A stretch of DNA of 64,000 bases from Zingiber officinale. Its lineage: Eukaryota; Streptophyta; Magnoliopsida; Zingiberales; Zingiberaceae. A program made the position numbers and the translations under genes. This document shows, piece by piece, positions 46,541-58,253 of this stretch. Position 1 is the first letter of the stretch. Each line of letters begins with the position of its first letter. The DNA lies in assembly GCF_018446385.1 (NCBI RefSeq), contig NC_056000.1:35005511-35069510 (forward strand). Reading direction: 5' to 3'. The notes under the pieces were generated by a model. It was given only the letters and a program-made list of their open reading frames with translations. It was not told the origin of the DNA and did no database searches.

Positions 46541-47609
46541 TGTTAGTGCAATCGACATTTTGTCAGGGTTGACAAAACTTAAGTTGGCTCGAATTGGGGT
46601 TTCGATATTTGATCAATATGCAATGCAAGTCCTAGTGAGACTAGACAGTAAAAATCCTAGTGGGACGAAGCAAAAAAAAAGTCCTAGTTGAAAATTAGAT
46701 AATAGAAGTCCTAATGGGGCTAGATATTGAAAGACCTAGTTGGGAACTAAATATGGAAGTCCTAGCAGGGCTAGATGATGGAGGACCTAGTTGGGAACTA
46801 GGTTAAGTCCAAAGTAGGTTAGCTAGGAGATGAACACTTGACATAATATGGAAAATCCATGTGGTTTATAATTAACTGGACACTTGACGGTTGAAATTCC
46901 AACAAGGAGTTGGTATGAAACGAGGAAGTCCCGATAAAGCAAACTTCAGAAGACCATAACTTTTAACTCGGATATAAGGATGAGACCATTTTTATTGCAA
47001 AACAGAGCTTGTTCAAAGATCTATATTTGTAAAACTAGGTATTAATCAACTGATGGATTTGATCAGTCGATTAATGACTGTAGAAATCAAACAGAAGCAA
47101 GTTGATTCGATTGTTAGACTCAACTGATGATATCAGTCGACTGATATAAGAAGAGATTTCGAGGAGTTTTTTAGATCTAGTTATTGGGGGTTTTAAAGGA
47201 TAGTGTGCTGTATTTCCAGATCAACAAGAGATATTTCCAAGCTATAAGAGATCAAATAAGTAAGGTTTTAATTGTAAAGTCATTTTCAATTGTATTTATC
47301 TTTACTTTCTTGTCTCTGTACTTTCTTGTTTCTTGTTGTGTTCTTGAAAGAATGAGTTTGTAAGAGGCTTCTCACCTCTAGAAAGTTTTTGAGAATGAAA
47401 GAGTTCTTAGTGGAAGAGATCATTAGGAGTGGACCATTAGATTAGTTGCCTTAAGGAGGTGGATACTAAGTAAACCAAGGTGTTGTACATGTGGAGTCGA
47501 GGTTGAAGTAAGGTATCCGTTGCATAATTAATGACAAGCACAAAACATAGAAAAGAAGTGATTGAAGCTATTCACCCTCCTCCCCTTCTAGCTTGCATGA
47601 GTCCTAACA
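46541..47609 (+). repeat. 5' LTR of the Sirevirus-like element
   Basis: 1069 bp. U3 has tandem agtcctagt...gactagac units (46619-46810) and a palindrome array at 47045-47155 including a perfect 16-bp palindrome at 47131-47146. It ends gagtcctaaca. Confidence 0.85.
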
Positions 47610-47624
47610 AGTGGTATCAGAGCA
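47610..47624 (+). other. Primer binding site
   Basis: The sequence agtggtatcagagc follows the LTR end directly and is a methionine-tRNA-type site. Confidence 0.85.
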
Positions 47625-48561
47625 AGATCGATCTTCATCGGAATAATTGTTGGAAGAAGCATGAGCTAGAAGAAAGAATAAGAAGGCGTGATTTTAAGCT
47701 TTTCAATATCAACAAGTCATCGGACTGACCGCTAGAAGAAGCCAATACCAAAGGGAGTTTGGATTTTGGGATGGAACCATGAGATAGATTTGGATATGAC
47801 ATCCGAGTACCTCCGCCATTTAGATTAGGAGGTTTTGATAATTAGAAATTAAGAATGAAGTATTTCTTAATGATTGATATAGAGCAATGATTTACTTTAA
47901 TGGAAGGATTTGAAGCTCCGAGAGATACAAAAGGAAAACTTCTTCAGAGGAACAAATGGAGTGAGGAACAAATTCAAAAGTGTATGGCAAATAAAAAGGT
48001 AACTAAATTACTAGTTAATATTTTGCCTAATGGGATTTTGTATAAGATAGGAAAAATATAAGGATGCCAAAGATCTATGGAGTAAGCTTGTCAAGCTTCA
48101 TGAAAGTCCATCATTGACACAAAATAAAGATGAGTCCGAAGAAGAAGACTCATTGACTTCTATGTAAAATTACTTTGAGGTTGAGAGATGCTCAACATCC
48201 AAGAAGGAAGTTGAAATGACATCCACCTCAAGGATTAAGGGGGAGAGATCATTAACGCCGGAACAAGAGAAAACATTTGAAGTAAATAAAGAAGAATGTG
48301 CCACCTTTGTGAGTGGAGATAGCTCAACTTATGTAGGCATATCAATTTAGTGCATTAAAAATAAAGATCATATAATATGCTTTAAGTATAGGGAGAAAGG
48401 ACACTATAAGAGCGAGTATCTGAAATTAGTCAAGAAGAAGGTTAAAATGACACCTAAGGTGAAACAGAAATCAAAAGAGGGCGGCTCCATGATATGAAAA
48501 GACAAGGAGCACGTTGTGTATTTTTCATGTAATCAACAAAGACATTATCAAAATCAATGTC

Positions 48562-49156
48562 TAGGGCTGTAAACAAGCCCAGTCAAACAAGTTTTGGGTA
48601 TTCAAACTTGTTTAATAAGGTAATCGAGCCAAGCCGAGCCGAGCTTAAAATAAACCAAGCCTTTGAAATAATTGTTCAAGCTTAATTTGGTTTATTTTTT
48701 TATGAGTTTTAGCTTGTTTGAAGATTATCTTGAGCTTGGTTCATTTAGATATTATCGAACTCTCAATTCAAGTTTGGCTTGAACTTGGTTCGAGTTTGGT
48801 TCGTTTAGATGTTATTGAGCTCTCAATTCAAGTTTGTTTGATTGTTTGAACTTTTACTTATTTAATTGGTTATTGATCTTGATAATTCAAACTATTTATT
48901 TTATTTCATTCTTTTGTTTATTAGTATGTTGATAAAATTTTTAGTAATAAACATGGTTCGTGAACATTGTTCATGAACATTGTTTACGAATATTAACGAG
49001 TTGAACACATATGTATTTAAACTTGTTTGTATAGTTTAACAAGCTGTTCAAACTTATTTATTTAATTGATCTTATGTATATTGAATGAACATAACCAAAC
49101 TCTTACTAAGACAAACACCAAACTTCTTCATGAATGTTGGTTCATTTAAAGCTCTA
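48562..49156. mobile_element. hAT-like MITE (595 bp), TSD tcaatgtc
   Basis: Left end tagggctgtaaacaagcc and right end (other strand) tagagctttaaatgaacc form an 18-bp TIR with few mismatches. A perfect 8-bp duplication tcaatgtc lies at 48554-48561 and 49157-49164. The gagccaagccgagccgagc and 'gttcgtgaacattgttcatgaac' style interior is typical of this widespread plant MITE group. Non-coding. Confidence 0.88.
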
Positions 49157-49339
49157 TCAATGTCCAAAGGAGAAGCGCTAAAATAAAAGCAAGAGAGAGC
49201 TCAAATTAAGAGGAAAATTATAAGAGCAAATCTAAGGTATCATTTAATAATGCAATTCCCTTATGTCATGATAAAAAAGGATGCTAGACTTAAATTTTAC
49301 AAGTTTAGTGCTTATCATCATGAAAATAGCAGTTATGAT

Positions 49340-50787
49340 TGTTAGGAGATAATTGGTGCAATTGTTCTCAAGTCAAGATTGATTAAGTTGACTAAGCTCA
49401 AGGGGATTTGAGCCTGAGTTTCGATATTTAAATAATATGTTAGAAGAGGTCAAGTAGGTCAAGGTTGATCGGATACTTGATAATATGTGAGAGAGAAGTC
49501 AAGTAGGTCATAGATGACTAAATACTTGATTGGAAAAATCCTAATTGGAGGTTAAATAAGGAAAAATCCTAACTACAGTTAGGTAAAGAAAATTTCAAGT
49601 GGGTCAAGGAGGACTGCATGTTAGCAAAGGGAAGTCCTAACTGCGGTTAAGCAAAGGAAAGCCTAAATGGATCAAGGAAGACTGCACGTTGGCAAAGGAA
49701 AGTCCTAACTAAGGTTATGCAAGAGAAAAATTAATGTGGGTCAAGGAGGACAACACTTGGTGATCAGAAGTATAACAAAAAGTTGGCAAAGAGAAAGTCC
49801 AAGTGGGTCAAAGATTGATCAGACACTTGGCGGTCATAAGTCTAATGGGGAGTTAGCATGAAACAAGAAAGTTTCAATGTAGTAAACTTTTGAAAGTCAT
49901 AACTTTTAATTCGGATATCGGAATGAGATGATCTCAGATGTAAAACAAAGTTCGTTTATAGATCTACATATTTTACTACTTACCACTTGATTAGTAATCG
50001 ATGGGGAGGGGGGGTTAATCAATCAGGTAATCGATTGATTCATGAAGCACTGTACAGAAAGTGTCTTGATTAATTAGGTAAGCGATCAAGATCTTCCCTA
50101 ATCAATTGGGTAATCGATTGGGAGAGTTCGTGAGTGAACAATGAGCTTCTAAATTGATTAGGTGATTGATTAAAGCTACGCAATCGATTGGGTAATTGAT
50201 TGGGAGAGTTCAAGAGCGAACATGAGCTTCTGAATTGATCAGGTGATCGATTGAAGCTATGTAATCAATTGGGTGAAGTAAAATAGAGTCATTATGAGGT
50301 TTGAATGGATGAATATGATGTGGCAATCGATTAAAAGTAAGACCAATCGATTAGAAGCTCTAGATCATGGATGAAAGACATTTTTGCAAGGATTTAAATC
50401 ACTTCTTCCCCACTCTTCACCACCAGTTCTTGGATGATTCAAGATGAAATGTTGTTGTACTTCTGAGTCTACAAGAGACATTTCCAAGCAAGAATAAAGC
50501 AAGCAAGGTTTTCATTGTATTTGTGTATCTATTTTCTTATTCTTATTGTATTTTTTTTTTGTGAGGTTATACGAGATTTCTCCACCTCTGAATTATTTTT
50601 GAGAATGAATGATTTTCATAATGGAGTGTGTGCATTGTATGAATCCTTGGATTAGTCGCCTTAAGGAGGTGAATATTAAGTAAATTCGGGCGTTAGCATT
50701 GCTTCGAGTTTTTCTGCTACATCAAATCAAAATGACAAAGCGATTGGAGCTAATCACCTCCCCTCTATCTCCCGGAGTGTCCTAATA
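49340..50787 (+). mobile_element. Solo LTR, TSD atgat
   Basis: 1448 bp from tgttaggagataattgg to gtgtcctaata, flanked by perfect atgat (49335-49339 and 50788-50792). U3 carries cctaactgcggttaagc-type stem-loop units (49545-49730) and an aatcgattg(g/a) palindrome array (49985-50360). Confidence 0.85.
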
Positions 50788-51819
50788 ATGATAAATCCAA
50801 AGATAATTTTAGGCCATATCATGCTAGAATAACTTTACCTAAGGATAGAATGGTAGAAAATAATCTAATAAGAACTAAAAGGAAATTATACTTATACTTA
50901 GAAAAAGAAATATCCAAGGTAATAATGAAAAATTAAAATTTAAGGATTTGAGGATTAAAAATTAAATCTTGAGGACAAAACTTAATAAGCTAGAGAAGAC
51001 CCTTACCAAAATGGAAAATATGTTTAAAGGGTTAAAGAAATAAGATCTAGGCTTAAATAGACAAGAGACATCTAAGGGTAAGAAAGGTTTAGGATAAAAA
51101 TCTAAATCCAAGGAAAGTATGACATCATACCATAGAGTTCCAAACAGCTATAGAACTAACTTTAAGTTTAAAATTCAAGTCAAGATTACAAAGGAGGTTA
51201 TCCTTAGTGTTGACATTGAGGAGACTACAATGACTAAGACTTCTAAGTAAGAAGTCTAGAAAAGTCATTATGAAGGTATCTAGGAAGGTTATCCCTAATG
51301 TTAATATTGAGAATACTACAATGATTAAGGCTTCTAAGAAGTATAAAAAAGTCATTATGAAAGTATTTAGAAAGGTTATCCCTAGTGAGTACCTAATATA
51401 CCCAAGGAGCTCCAATAGGTATTGAGTTCCTAAGAGTGTAATCTCTTCACACTAGATGGGTATATGGTATGCCAACCCTAATTAAAATGTTAGTTAACCC
51501 AACCACGATGAAATTGATATTCTTCGAGCATTTTCAAGGTATTATGACATCTTGAAAATAAAAAATTATTTTTTATCATTAAAGAGTTTATAGTACGCCA
51601 ATAAAACTTTAAGGTATTGAGATTAATCAATGACACAAATAGGATAATTCAAAAGTGTCAAGTTGAGATTTTGGCACATTCGAGGGAGATAGGGTCACCA
51701 ATGTCAAATCATGAATTTGGCATAGTGATTAGTTGAAAACACTTAGATGAAAATCTAAGTATTTTCTTATGAGCCATAACTACTATAATTGTGTGTCTTA
51801 TCACATGCTATGATATCAT

Positions 51820-54503
51820 TGTTGGTTGCTACTCGGAAAATCTAATGGTTCCATTGTACAAAAAATTTGTACAAAGGTCTGAACCTTTTCCTAGCTACCA
51901 TGTGTTCTTTTAAATTAAACTCGAATCGCCTGCGGAACTTAACACATTTGATCCTAAGTTTAATTTATTTGTTCTTTTAGGTTTAGACTTGGATCTCCTG
52001 CGGAACTGAACACGTTCGATCCAAATCACCTAGGTTATTAATTCCATTAAATATTAATTTCTAAAATTGGCTTCCAGGACTGCATGGCGAGGCACATGAC
52101 CTTCTTGGATATGGGAATAACCACCACCACCTAGACAAAGCCTTTTAAGGAAAGTTAATATTTAATTTCCTTAAATAACTTTAGGTCAACCAAAAGGAAC
52201 AATCAAATCACAAGGAAAAGAAAAATAAAAGAACACAACATCGAAAACTAATTCGAAATACTAGAATCGCATGCCTCTTGTATTTGGTATTTTTTCATGG
52301 AGATAAAACTAACATGATGCGGAAAACTATATTAGTTATACCTTACTTAGTAGATAATGACCTCTTGATCTTCTACCGTATACCTCTTCTAATCCCGGAC
52401 GTTGTGTGGGCAACGATCTTCCGAGACGAGAACCACCAAGGTACCTTCTTCTTCTTTGCAAGGTTCGGCCACCACATGACTCCAAGAAAGGATGAGGTTC
52501 GGCCACCACCACCAAGCTCCAAGGGATGCAAGAGCGAAGCCTCCTTTCTCTCCTTTTCTCCAAGCTATATCCGGCCACCACAAGGACTCCAAGAGAACAA
52601 GATGGTTCAGCCACAAGAAGGAGAAGAGAGAAGAGGAAGAGGCCAGCCACTAAGGAAGAGAGGGAGGAAAAGAATAATAGAGTCGTTCACAATAAAGCCT
52701 CCTCTAACCCCTCTTTTATAATTCTTGATCTTGGCAAATAAGGAAATTTAAATAAAAACTTCCTTAATTCTTTTGCCATGAAAAGGAAAATTTTATTTAA
52801 TTAAAAATAATTTTTCTTGTCATTATAACATGGCCGACCACTTATTTCCCCAAATCAAAGAGAGTTTTAATTAAACAAGAATTAAAACTTCCTAATTTGT
52901 TTCCAGAAAATTAAAAATTTCTCCAATAATTTTTATCCCTTCATGATTGGTTTATAAAAAGGAAATTTAATAAATTAAAATCTTTCTTTTAAACATGTGG
53001 ATAAAAAGAAAGTTATCTCTAAAAATTAAAATCTCTTTTAATCTACAAATAAGGAAAGATATCAAATCTTTTCTTAATCTTTTGTAGAAACTTATAAAAG
53101 AGAATATTTAATTTTTAAACTCTCTTTTAAATCGTGAACATGGTTAAAAAGGAAAGTTTTCTTAAAATTTAAAATCCACCTTTTAATCAACAAATAAGGA
53201 AAGATTTCAAATTTTAAACTCTCTTTTAAACATGTAGATGATTTACAAATAAGGAAAGTTTTTACCAAAAATTAAAACCATCCTTTTAATCTACAAATAA
53301 GGAAAGAGATTAATCTCTTCTCTTAATTTTTTGTAGAAAGCTATAAAAGGAAATTTTTAATTTTTTAAACTCTCTTTTAAACCATGATATCCACATAAGA
53401 AATAATTTTAATAAAAATCCTTTTTAATATTTTAGTGGCCGGCCACCTAAGCTTGGGACCCAAGCTTTGGCCGGCCACCAACTTGGCTCATCCACTTGGT
53501 CTTGGTCGGCCCTAGCTTGGGTTCCAAGCTAGCTTGGTCGGCCCCATTGGATGGGTAAGAAGGTGGGTATGTGGTGGGTATAAATCTCTATATACAAGAG
53601 GCTACGATAGAGACCGAGAGGAGGAATTGATTTTGGTCTCCCGATGAAATTAAGCATCCCGTGTTCGCCCCGAACACACAACTTAATTTCATCAATAATA
53701 ATTCATTCCACTAAAGAACTATTATTGAACTACCGCACCAATCCCAAATTACATTTTGGGCTCCTTCTTATTATGAGTGTGTTAGTCTCCCTGTGTTTAA
53801 GATAACAAATGTCCACTAATTAAGTAAATTACTGACAACTCACTTAATTAATATCTAGCTCCAAGAGTAGTACCACTCAACTTCATCGTCATGTCGGACT
53901 AAGTCCACCTGCAGGGTTTAACATGACAATCCTTATGAGCTCCTCTTGGGGACATTCTCAACCTAGATCACTAGGACACAATTTCCTTCTATAATCAACA
54001 ACACACACTATAAGTGATATCATTTCCCAACTTATTGGGCTTATTGATTTATCGAACTAAATCTCACCAATTGATAAATTAAAAAAATAAATATCAAATA
54101 TATGTGCTTGTTATTATATTAGGATTAAGAGCACACACTTCCATAATAACTGAGGTCTTTGTTCCTTTATAAAGTCAGTATAAAAGGAACGACCTCTAAT
54201 GGTCCTACTCAATACACTCTAAGTGTACTAGTGTAATTATATAGTTAAGATAAACTACTATCTAATTACACTACGACCTTCCAATGATTTGTTCCTTTCC
54301 ATCTTGGTCGTGAGCTGCTGTTTATAATTTATAAGGAACCGATAACATGATCTTCTGTGTGTGACACCACACACCATGTTATCTACAATATAAATTAATT
54401 GAACAACTACATTTATCATAAATGTAGACATTTGACCAATGTGATTCTTATTTCTAGATAAATGTTTATACCAAAAGCTAGGCTTTTAGTATACATCCTA
54501 ACA
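51820..54503 (+). mobile_element. Very large solo LTR (2.68 kb), TSD atcat
   Basis: From tgttggttgctactcgg to tacatcctaaca, with perfect atcat on both sides (51815-51819, 54504-54508). No terminal direct repeat, primer site or coding was found within it, so it reads as one LTR. It contains a repeated lysine-codon-like AT-rich array (52740-53430), a palindrome cluster (53435-53550) and a TATA-like gtataaatc near 53579. Confidence 0.82.
52740..53430. repeat. Imperfect tandem array in the large LTR
   Basis: Units of roughly 110-130 bp share ttttaatctacaaataagg and aaactctcttttaaa blocks, for example near 53036, 53186 and 53283. The copies are diverged and of unequal length. Confidence 0.65.
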
Positions 54504-55876
54504 ATCATATTATATATTCATCTTGCTATTAAAAATAATACATACTATGCCATACACACATTATTTGAATATGATGAACTTTCTTTTGAAAAGTTATACA
54601 TTTAATATATGGCATACTCGTTATCATGCATATTTTAATTCTTTGTAATTAAGGACAATGACATTAGTCGACATTTTAGGTAAGATGATCAAATTTAAAA
54701 TGCTTAGTTAAAGATGCATGATCTCTTAGTTTAAGAAAAAAAATAACTTTACTTCTCACAAGAATAATAGGATTAATATGTGTGTATTGAGATATATTAG
54801 ACACAAATGAGATATTAGGATGATGAACTGAGTTTTAGATGCAAATTTAGTATATTAAAATTGAGCTAAGTTTTTTTCAAAACACATGGATTTTATATGA
54901 TCAATCATGCGAAAAGCTAATGTGCAAGTCATGTGTATTTAGCCTATAGATCATAGTTGAAAATTGATTTTGAAAACGATTTCAAAATATTTTGGAAAAT
55001 CTTGGTAAAGTCTATTTGTTGAGAGAAATTACCATTGATTAGATTGATACAAAGTTTAAATGAAACATTGTAGTTTCAATGTATACCATTCTTTGGAAAT
55101 AAAATATATTTTCATGGATAACTAATTTTTCTTAATAGTATTTGACATAAGTAATGTCTGGATGAAATTTTATGATTTTTCAAAAAAACATAGAATTACT
55201 TAAATATTTTTAAAATTTAATCTAAAAATTAAAATTGCAGTTTCCAATCAATCAATCAACTGATGTTAGTCATCAATTGATTGATGACAATGTTTTTGGC
55301 TAAATTGGTTATTTTAGTTGTTTAAACTCACTCCTAGGCATCTTAACTATCCTTAACCCTCTAATATGTTTGGACAAGCATTTAAAGGTGATTTTTTTTT
55401 ATGAAAATGAGAAAGGAAAGTTAAAAGGAGAAGAATGAGAACTTGAGGGGGAAGTTTAGATTTAACATTGAATTTTTAACCTCATGACATAGATTTTGAA
55501 ACTTTCTAAAGGTTTAAAACTTCAAATTATTATTGGTGTAATGATAAAAGTTGGAGTATACTTTGGAGGGGAGGTCTATCTTAAAGGAATGAATTATAAA
55601 TGAAGAGGGGATATTTGAAGGATTGAGAAGAAAGATAATGGGTGTGTGCTTAAGGTTGAGCATCGAAGACAATGGAAGATAGAGAACCTTTATTATGTTG
55701 CTTGAAGTTTAAAATGAATGGATTTTGAGAAAATATTTTTAATGTGTGTCAAAGGGGGAGAATATAGGGTTTAAACTAGAAATTCCTCATTTATACTTTG
55801 GAATGAAAAGAAGGAAAGTTGGGTTAATGAGTTAGTCTTACTTAAACATATTGTCAAACATCAAAGAGGAAAAAAT
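54504..55876 (+). mobile_element. 3' non-coding interior of the Sirevirus-like element
   Basis: AT-rich. It contains a small caatcaatcaactgatg...caattgattgatg block (55246-55290), a purine-rich block at about 55753-55766 (caaagggggagaat) and a final purine tract (tcaaagaggaaaaa) just before the 3' LTR. No pol genes. Confidence 0.55.
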
Positions 55877-57355
55877 TATAAGTGCAATCGACCTTTTATC
55901 AAGGTTGACCAAGTTAACCAAGCTTGAGTTGACTCAAGCTAGGGTTTCGATATTTGATCAATATATAGTGCAAGTCCTAGTGAGACTAGACAGTAAAAGT
56001 CCTAATGGGACTAGGCAAAGGGAAGTCTTGATTGAAAATTAAGCAATGGAAGTCCTAGCGGGGCTAGATAGTGAAAGACCTAGTTAAGAACTAAACAATG
56101 GAAGTCATGGTTAAGAACTAGGCAATGGAAGTCCTAACGGATCTAGATAATGGTAGACCTAATTGGGAACTAGACAATAGAAGTCCTAGCAGGGATAAAC
56201 GGTAGAAGACCTAGTTGGGAATTAGGTTAAGTCCAAAGTGGGTCAGCTAAGAGATGAACACTTGGCACGAGATGGAAAGTTCAAGTGGATCATGATTGAC
56301 AAGGACACTTGGTGGTCAAAAGTTCAATAGGGAGTTGATATAAAATGAGGAAGTCTCGACAGAGCAAACTTATGAAGACCATAACTTTTGACTCGGATAT
56401 TAGAATGATGCAATTTTCATTACAAAATTGAGTTCTTTTAGATATCTATATTTGTAAAACTCAAGTATTAGTTAACTGATGGGTTTGATCAATCGACTGA
56501 TGGCTTTAGAAACTGAATAGAAGTAAGTTGATTTGATTGTTTGACTCAACTGATGACATCAATCAACTAATGGTTAATATCAATCAATTGATGGCTTTAG
56601 AAATCGAACATATGTGAGTTGGATTCGCTTGATTTAATTTGATTGATGGCATCAGACTACTGATTGTTCAAATCAGTCAACTAATGTTGATCATAGTTGA
56701 ACAGAAGTGAGTTAGATTCGCTTGTTCGATTCCACTAATTAGATCAGTCGAATGATAATTTATATTAGTCGATTGATGTTTGAATAATCAACAAAATTAG
56801 ACAGATTTAAGAAAGTTTAGTAGTCATTCAATAGCCAAATACGATCAATTGATTAATGGGTAAGATTAGTCAATTGATAGCTAAATATTAGCCTCGACCT
56901 AAAGGCTTTAAAGAAGGAATTTCGAGGAGTTTTTCAGATGTAGTTCTTGGGGATTTTTGAAGGATATTGTTGCTGTATTTCCGGACCAACAAGAGACATT
57001 TTTAAGGTATAAGAGATCAAACAAGCAAGGTTTTAATTGTAAAGTTATTTTCAATTGTATTTTTTTTTTTGCTTTCTTGTTTTTTTTTTGTGTTCTTGAA
57101 AGAATGAGTTTGTAAGAGGCTTCTCTATCTCTAGAAATCTTCTGAGAAGGAGAGAGTTCTTAGTGGAAGAGATCGCTAGGAGTGGACCCTTGGATTAGTC
57201 ACCTCAAGGAGCTGAATATCAAGTAAACCAAGGTATTGTGCATGTAGAGTTGAGATTAAAGTAAGGTTTTCGCTGTGTATTCAACGACAAGCACAAAGCA
57301 TTGAAAAGAAGTGATCAAAGCTATTCACTCCCCCTCTAGCTCATGGGTTCTAACA
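55877..57355 (+). repeat. 3' LTR of the Sirevirus-like element
   Basis: 1479 bp, about 400 bp longer than the 5' LTR. The extra length is in the palindrome/repeat zone (56470-56880: aactgatgg..tcaatcgattgatgg variants) and the cctagt unit array (55970-56230). The first bases (tataagtgc) have lost the TG. It ends gttctaaca. Confidence 0.8.
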
Positions 57356-58253
57356 TCTTTCACCACTTAAGCTTCACTCCCTCAAGATTTTCGCCATGCA
57401 TTTGTTGGTGCGGTTTGCACTGACAGTCTAATTCAGGTTTTGATGAATGACAAAATAAGGTTAAGTTAGTTTCAATGTGATCTAACACTTTGACGAAGTG
57501 TGCAAGAGAAGTCCAGCTAGGTCGACGGGTTGACCTGATAGCTGGCACGAAGTTTAGCTAGGTCAACGGGCTGACCTGATAGCTGGTATGAAGTTCAGAC
57601 GGGTCAACGGGTTGACCGGACGTCTGACAGGTAAGTTAAGTCACTGGAGGGGAGTGACTTGGTGAGGACGCGTTCCCCGTTTGAGGGAATAGTAGGCGTC
57701 GATCCAACTTAGAACCATTTCAGGAATCTAAGTTGAGATCGTGACTAGATTCCAATCTCGGTGAGACGGAATCTAATTACTACTCTTTTGCTATAATTGT
57801 GCTAACTTCTGTTTTGCAGGGTAGTTTAACTTTTATTTTGCCTTGGACTAACACTTTCTTGCAGGAGAAGGACTTTCTTGGGAAAGGTGGTTTGGGCGTC
57901 CGGAAGGGATCCGGTCGTCGGGAATCAGTCCGAGCGCCCGGAAGGCAAAGACTTATCACATCGCAACGTGGAGCGCGCTGGTTGGCCGGACCTACGTCAC
58001 GATCTGGGCTCCCGGAGCGTCTTATATAAGGAGGTCTCACCCTGGAACAAACTACAACAACGTCTTCCAATAACTGCTCTACTGTGTTGTGCTCCTGCGA
58101 TGTTGCGAAGCTTCTCTGACAACCTGCTGCTAAAAGTTTTCTTTCATGTATTGTTGTCGGTATTTTCTCTCTAAATTTCTTGTACTTAAATTTGTAATAT
58201 GACCAAGTCTTGAGATTTCTTTTTTTTTGTTTTTTTTTGTGTGCAAGGTAAAA

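Larger units (their letters stand above)
47625..51460 (+). pseudogene. Decayed gag of the Sirevirus-like element
   Basis: Pieces lie at 47625-48561, 49165-49339 and 50793-51460. Visible in order: a PPPFRLGGFDN start block, KYFLMIDIE...TLMEGFEAPRD, a first zinc knuckle with two Cys lost (CFKYREKGHYKSEYLK), a second (CNQQRHYQNQC), K/E-rich coiled coils and a terminal RYxVPKSV. Frameshifts and stops are scattered. The MITE at 48562 sits immediately after the last cysteine of the second knuckle. Confidence 0.7.
46541..57355 (+). mobile_element. Gag-only Sirevirus-like LTR element with three nested insertions
   Basis: 10.8 kb as found, about 6 kb without nested insertions. The 5' LTR 46541-47609 and 3' LTR 55877-57355 are clearly the same family (tgttagtgcaatcgac..., gctattcac...ctctagct...taaca). 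The flanks ttttt (46536-46540) and tcttt (57356-57360) are a possible imperfect TSD. The primer site adjoins the 5' LTR. The interior holds a broken gag with two zinc-knuckle regions, a coiled coil, an RYxVPKSV tail and then AT-rich spacer with a cgtgtgtcaaagggggag-type 3' block. No protease, integrase, RT or RNase H was found, so it fits a non-autonomous TR-GAG-like element. Confidence 0.75.

Noticed and set aside
52278-52741. 147-codon frame in the large solo LTR
   Set aside because: Lies within an LTR with a perfect TSD. The product is low complexity and overlapped by equally long frames on the other strand.
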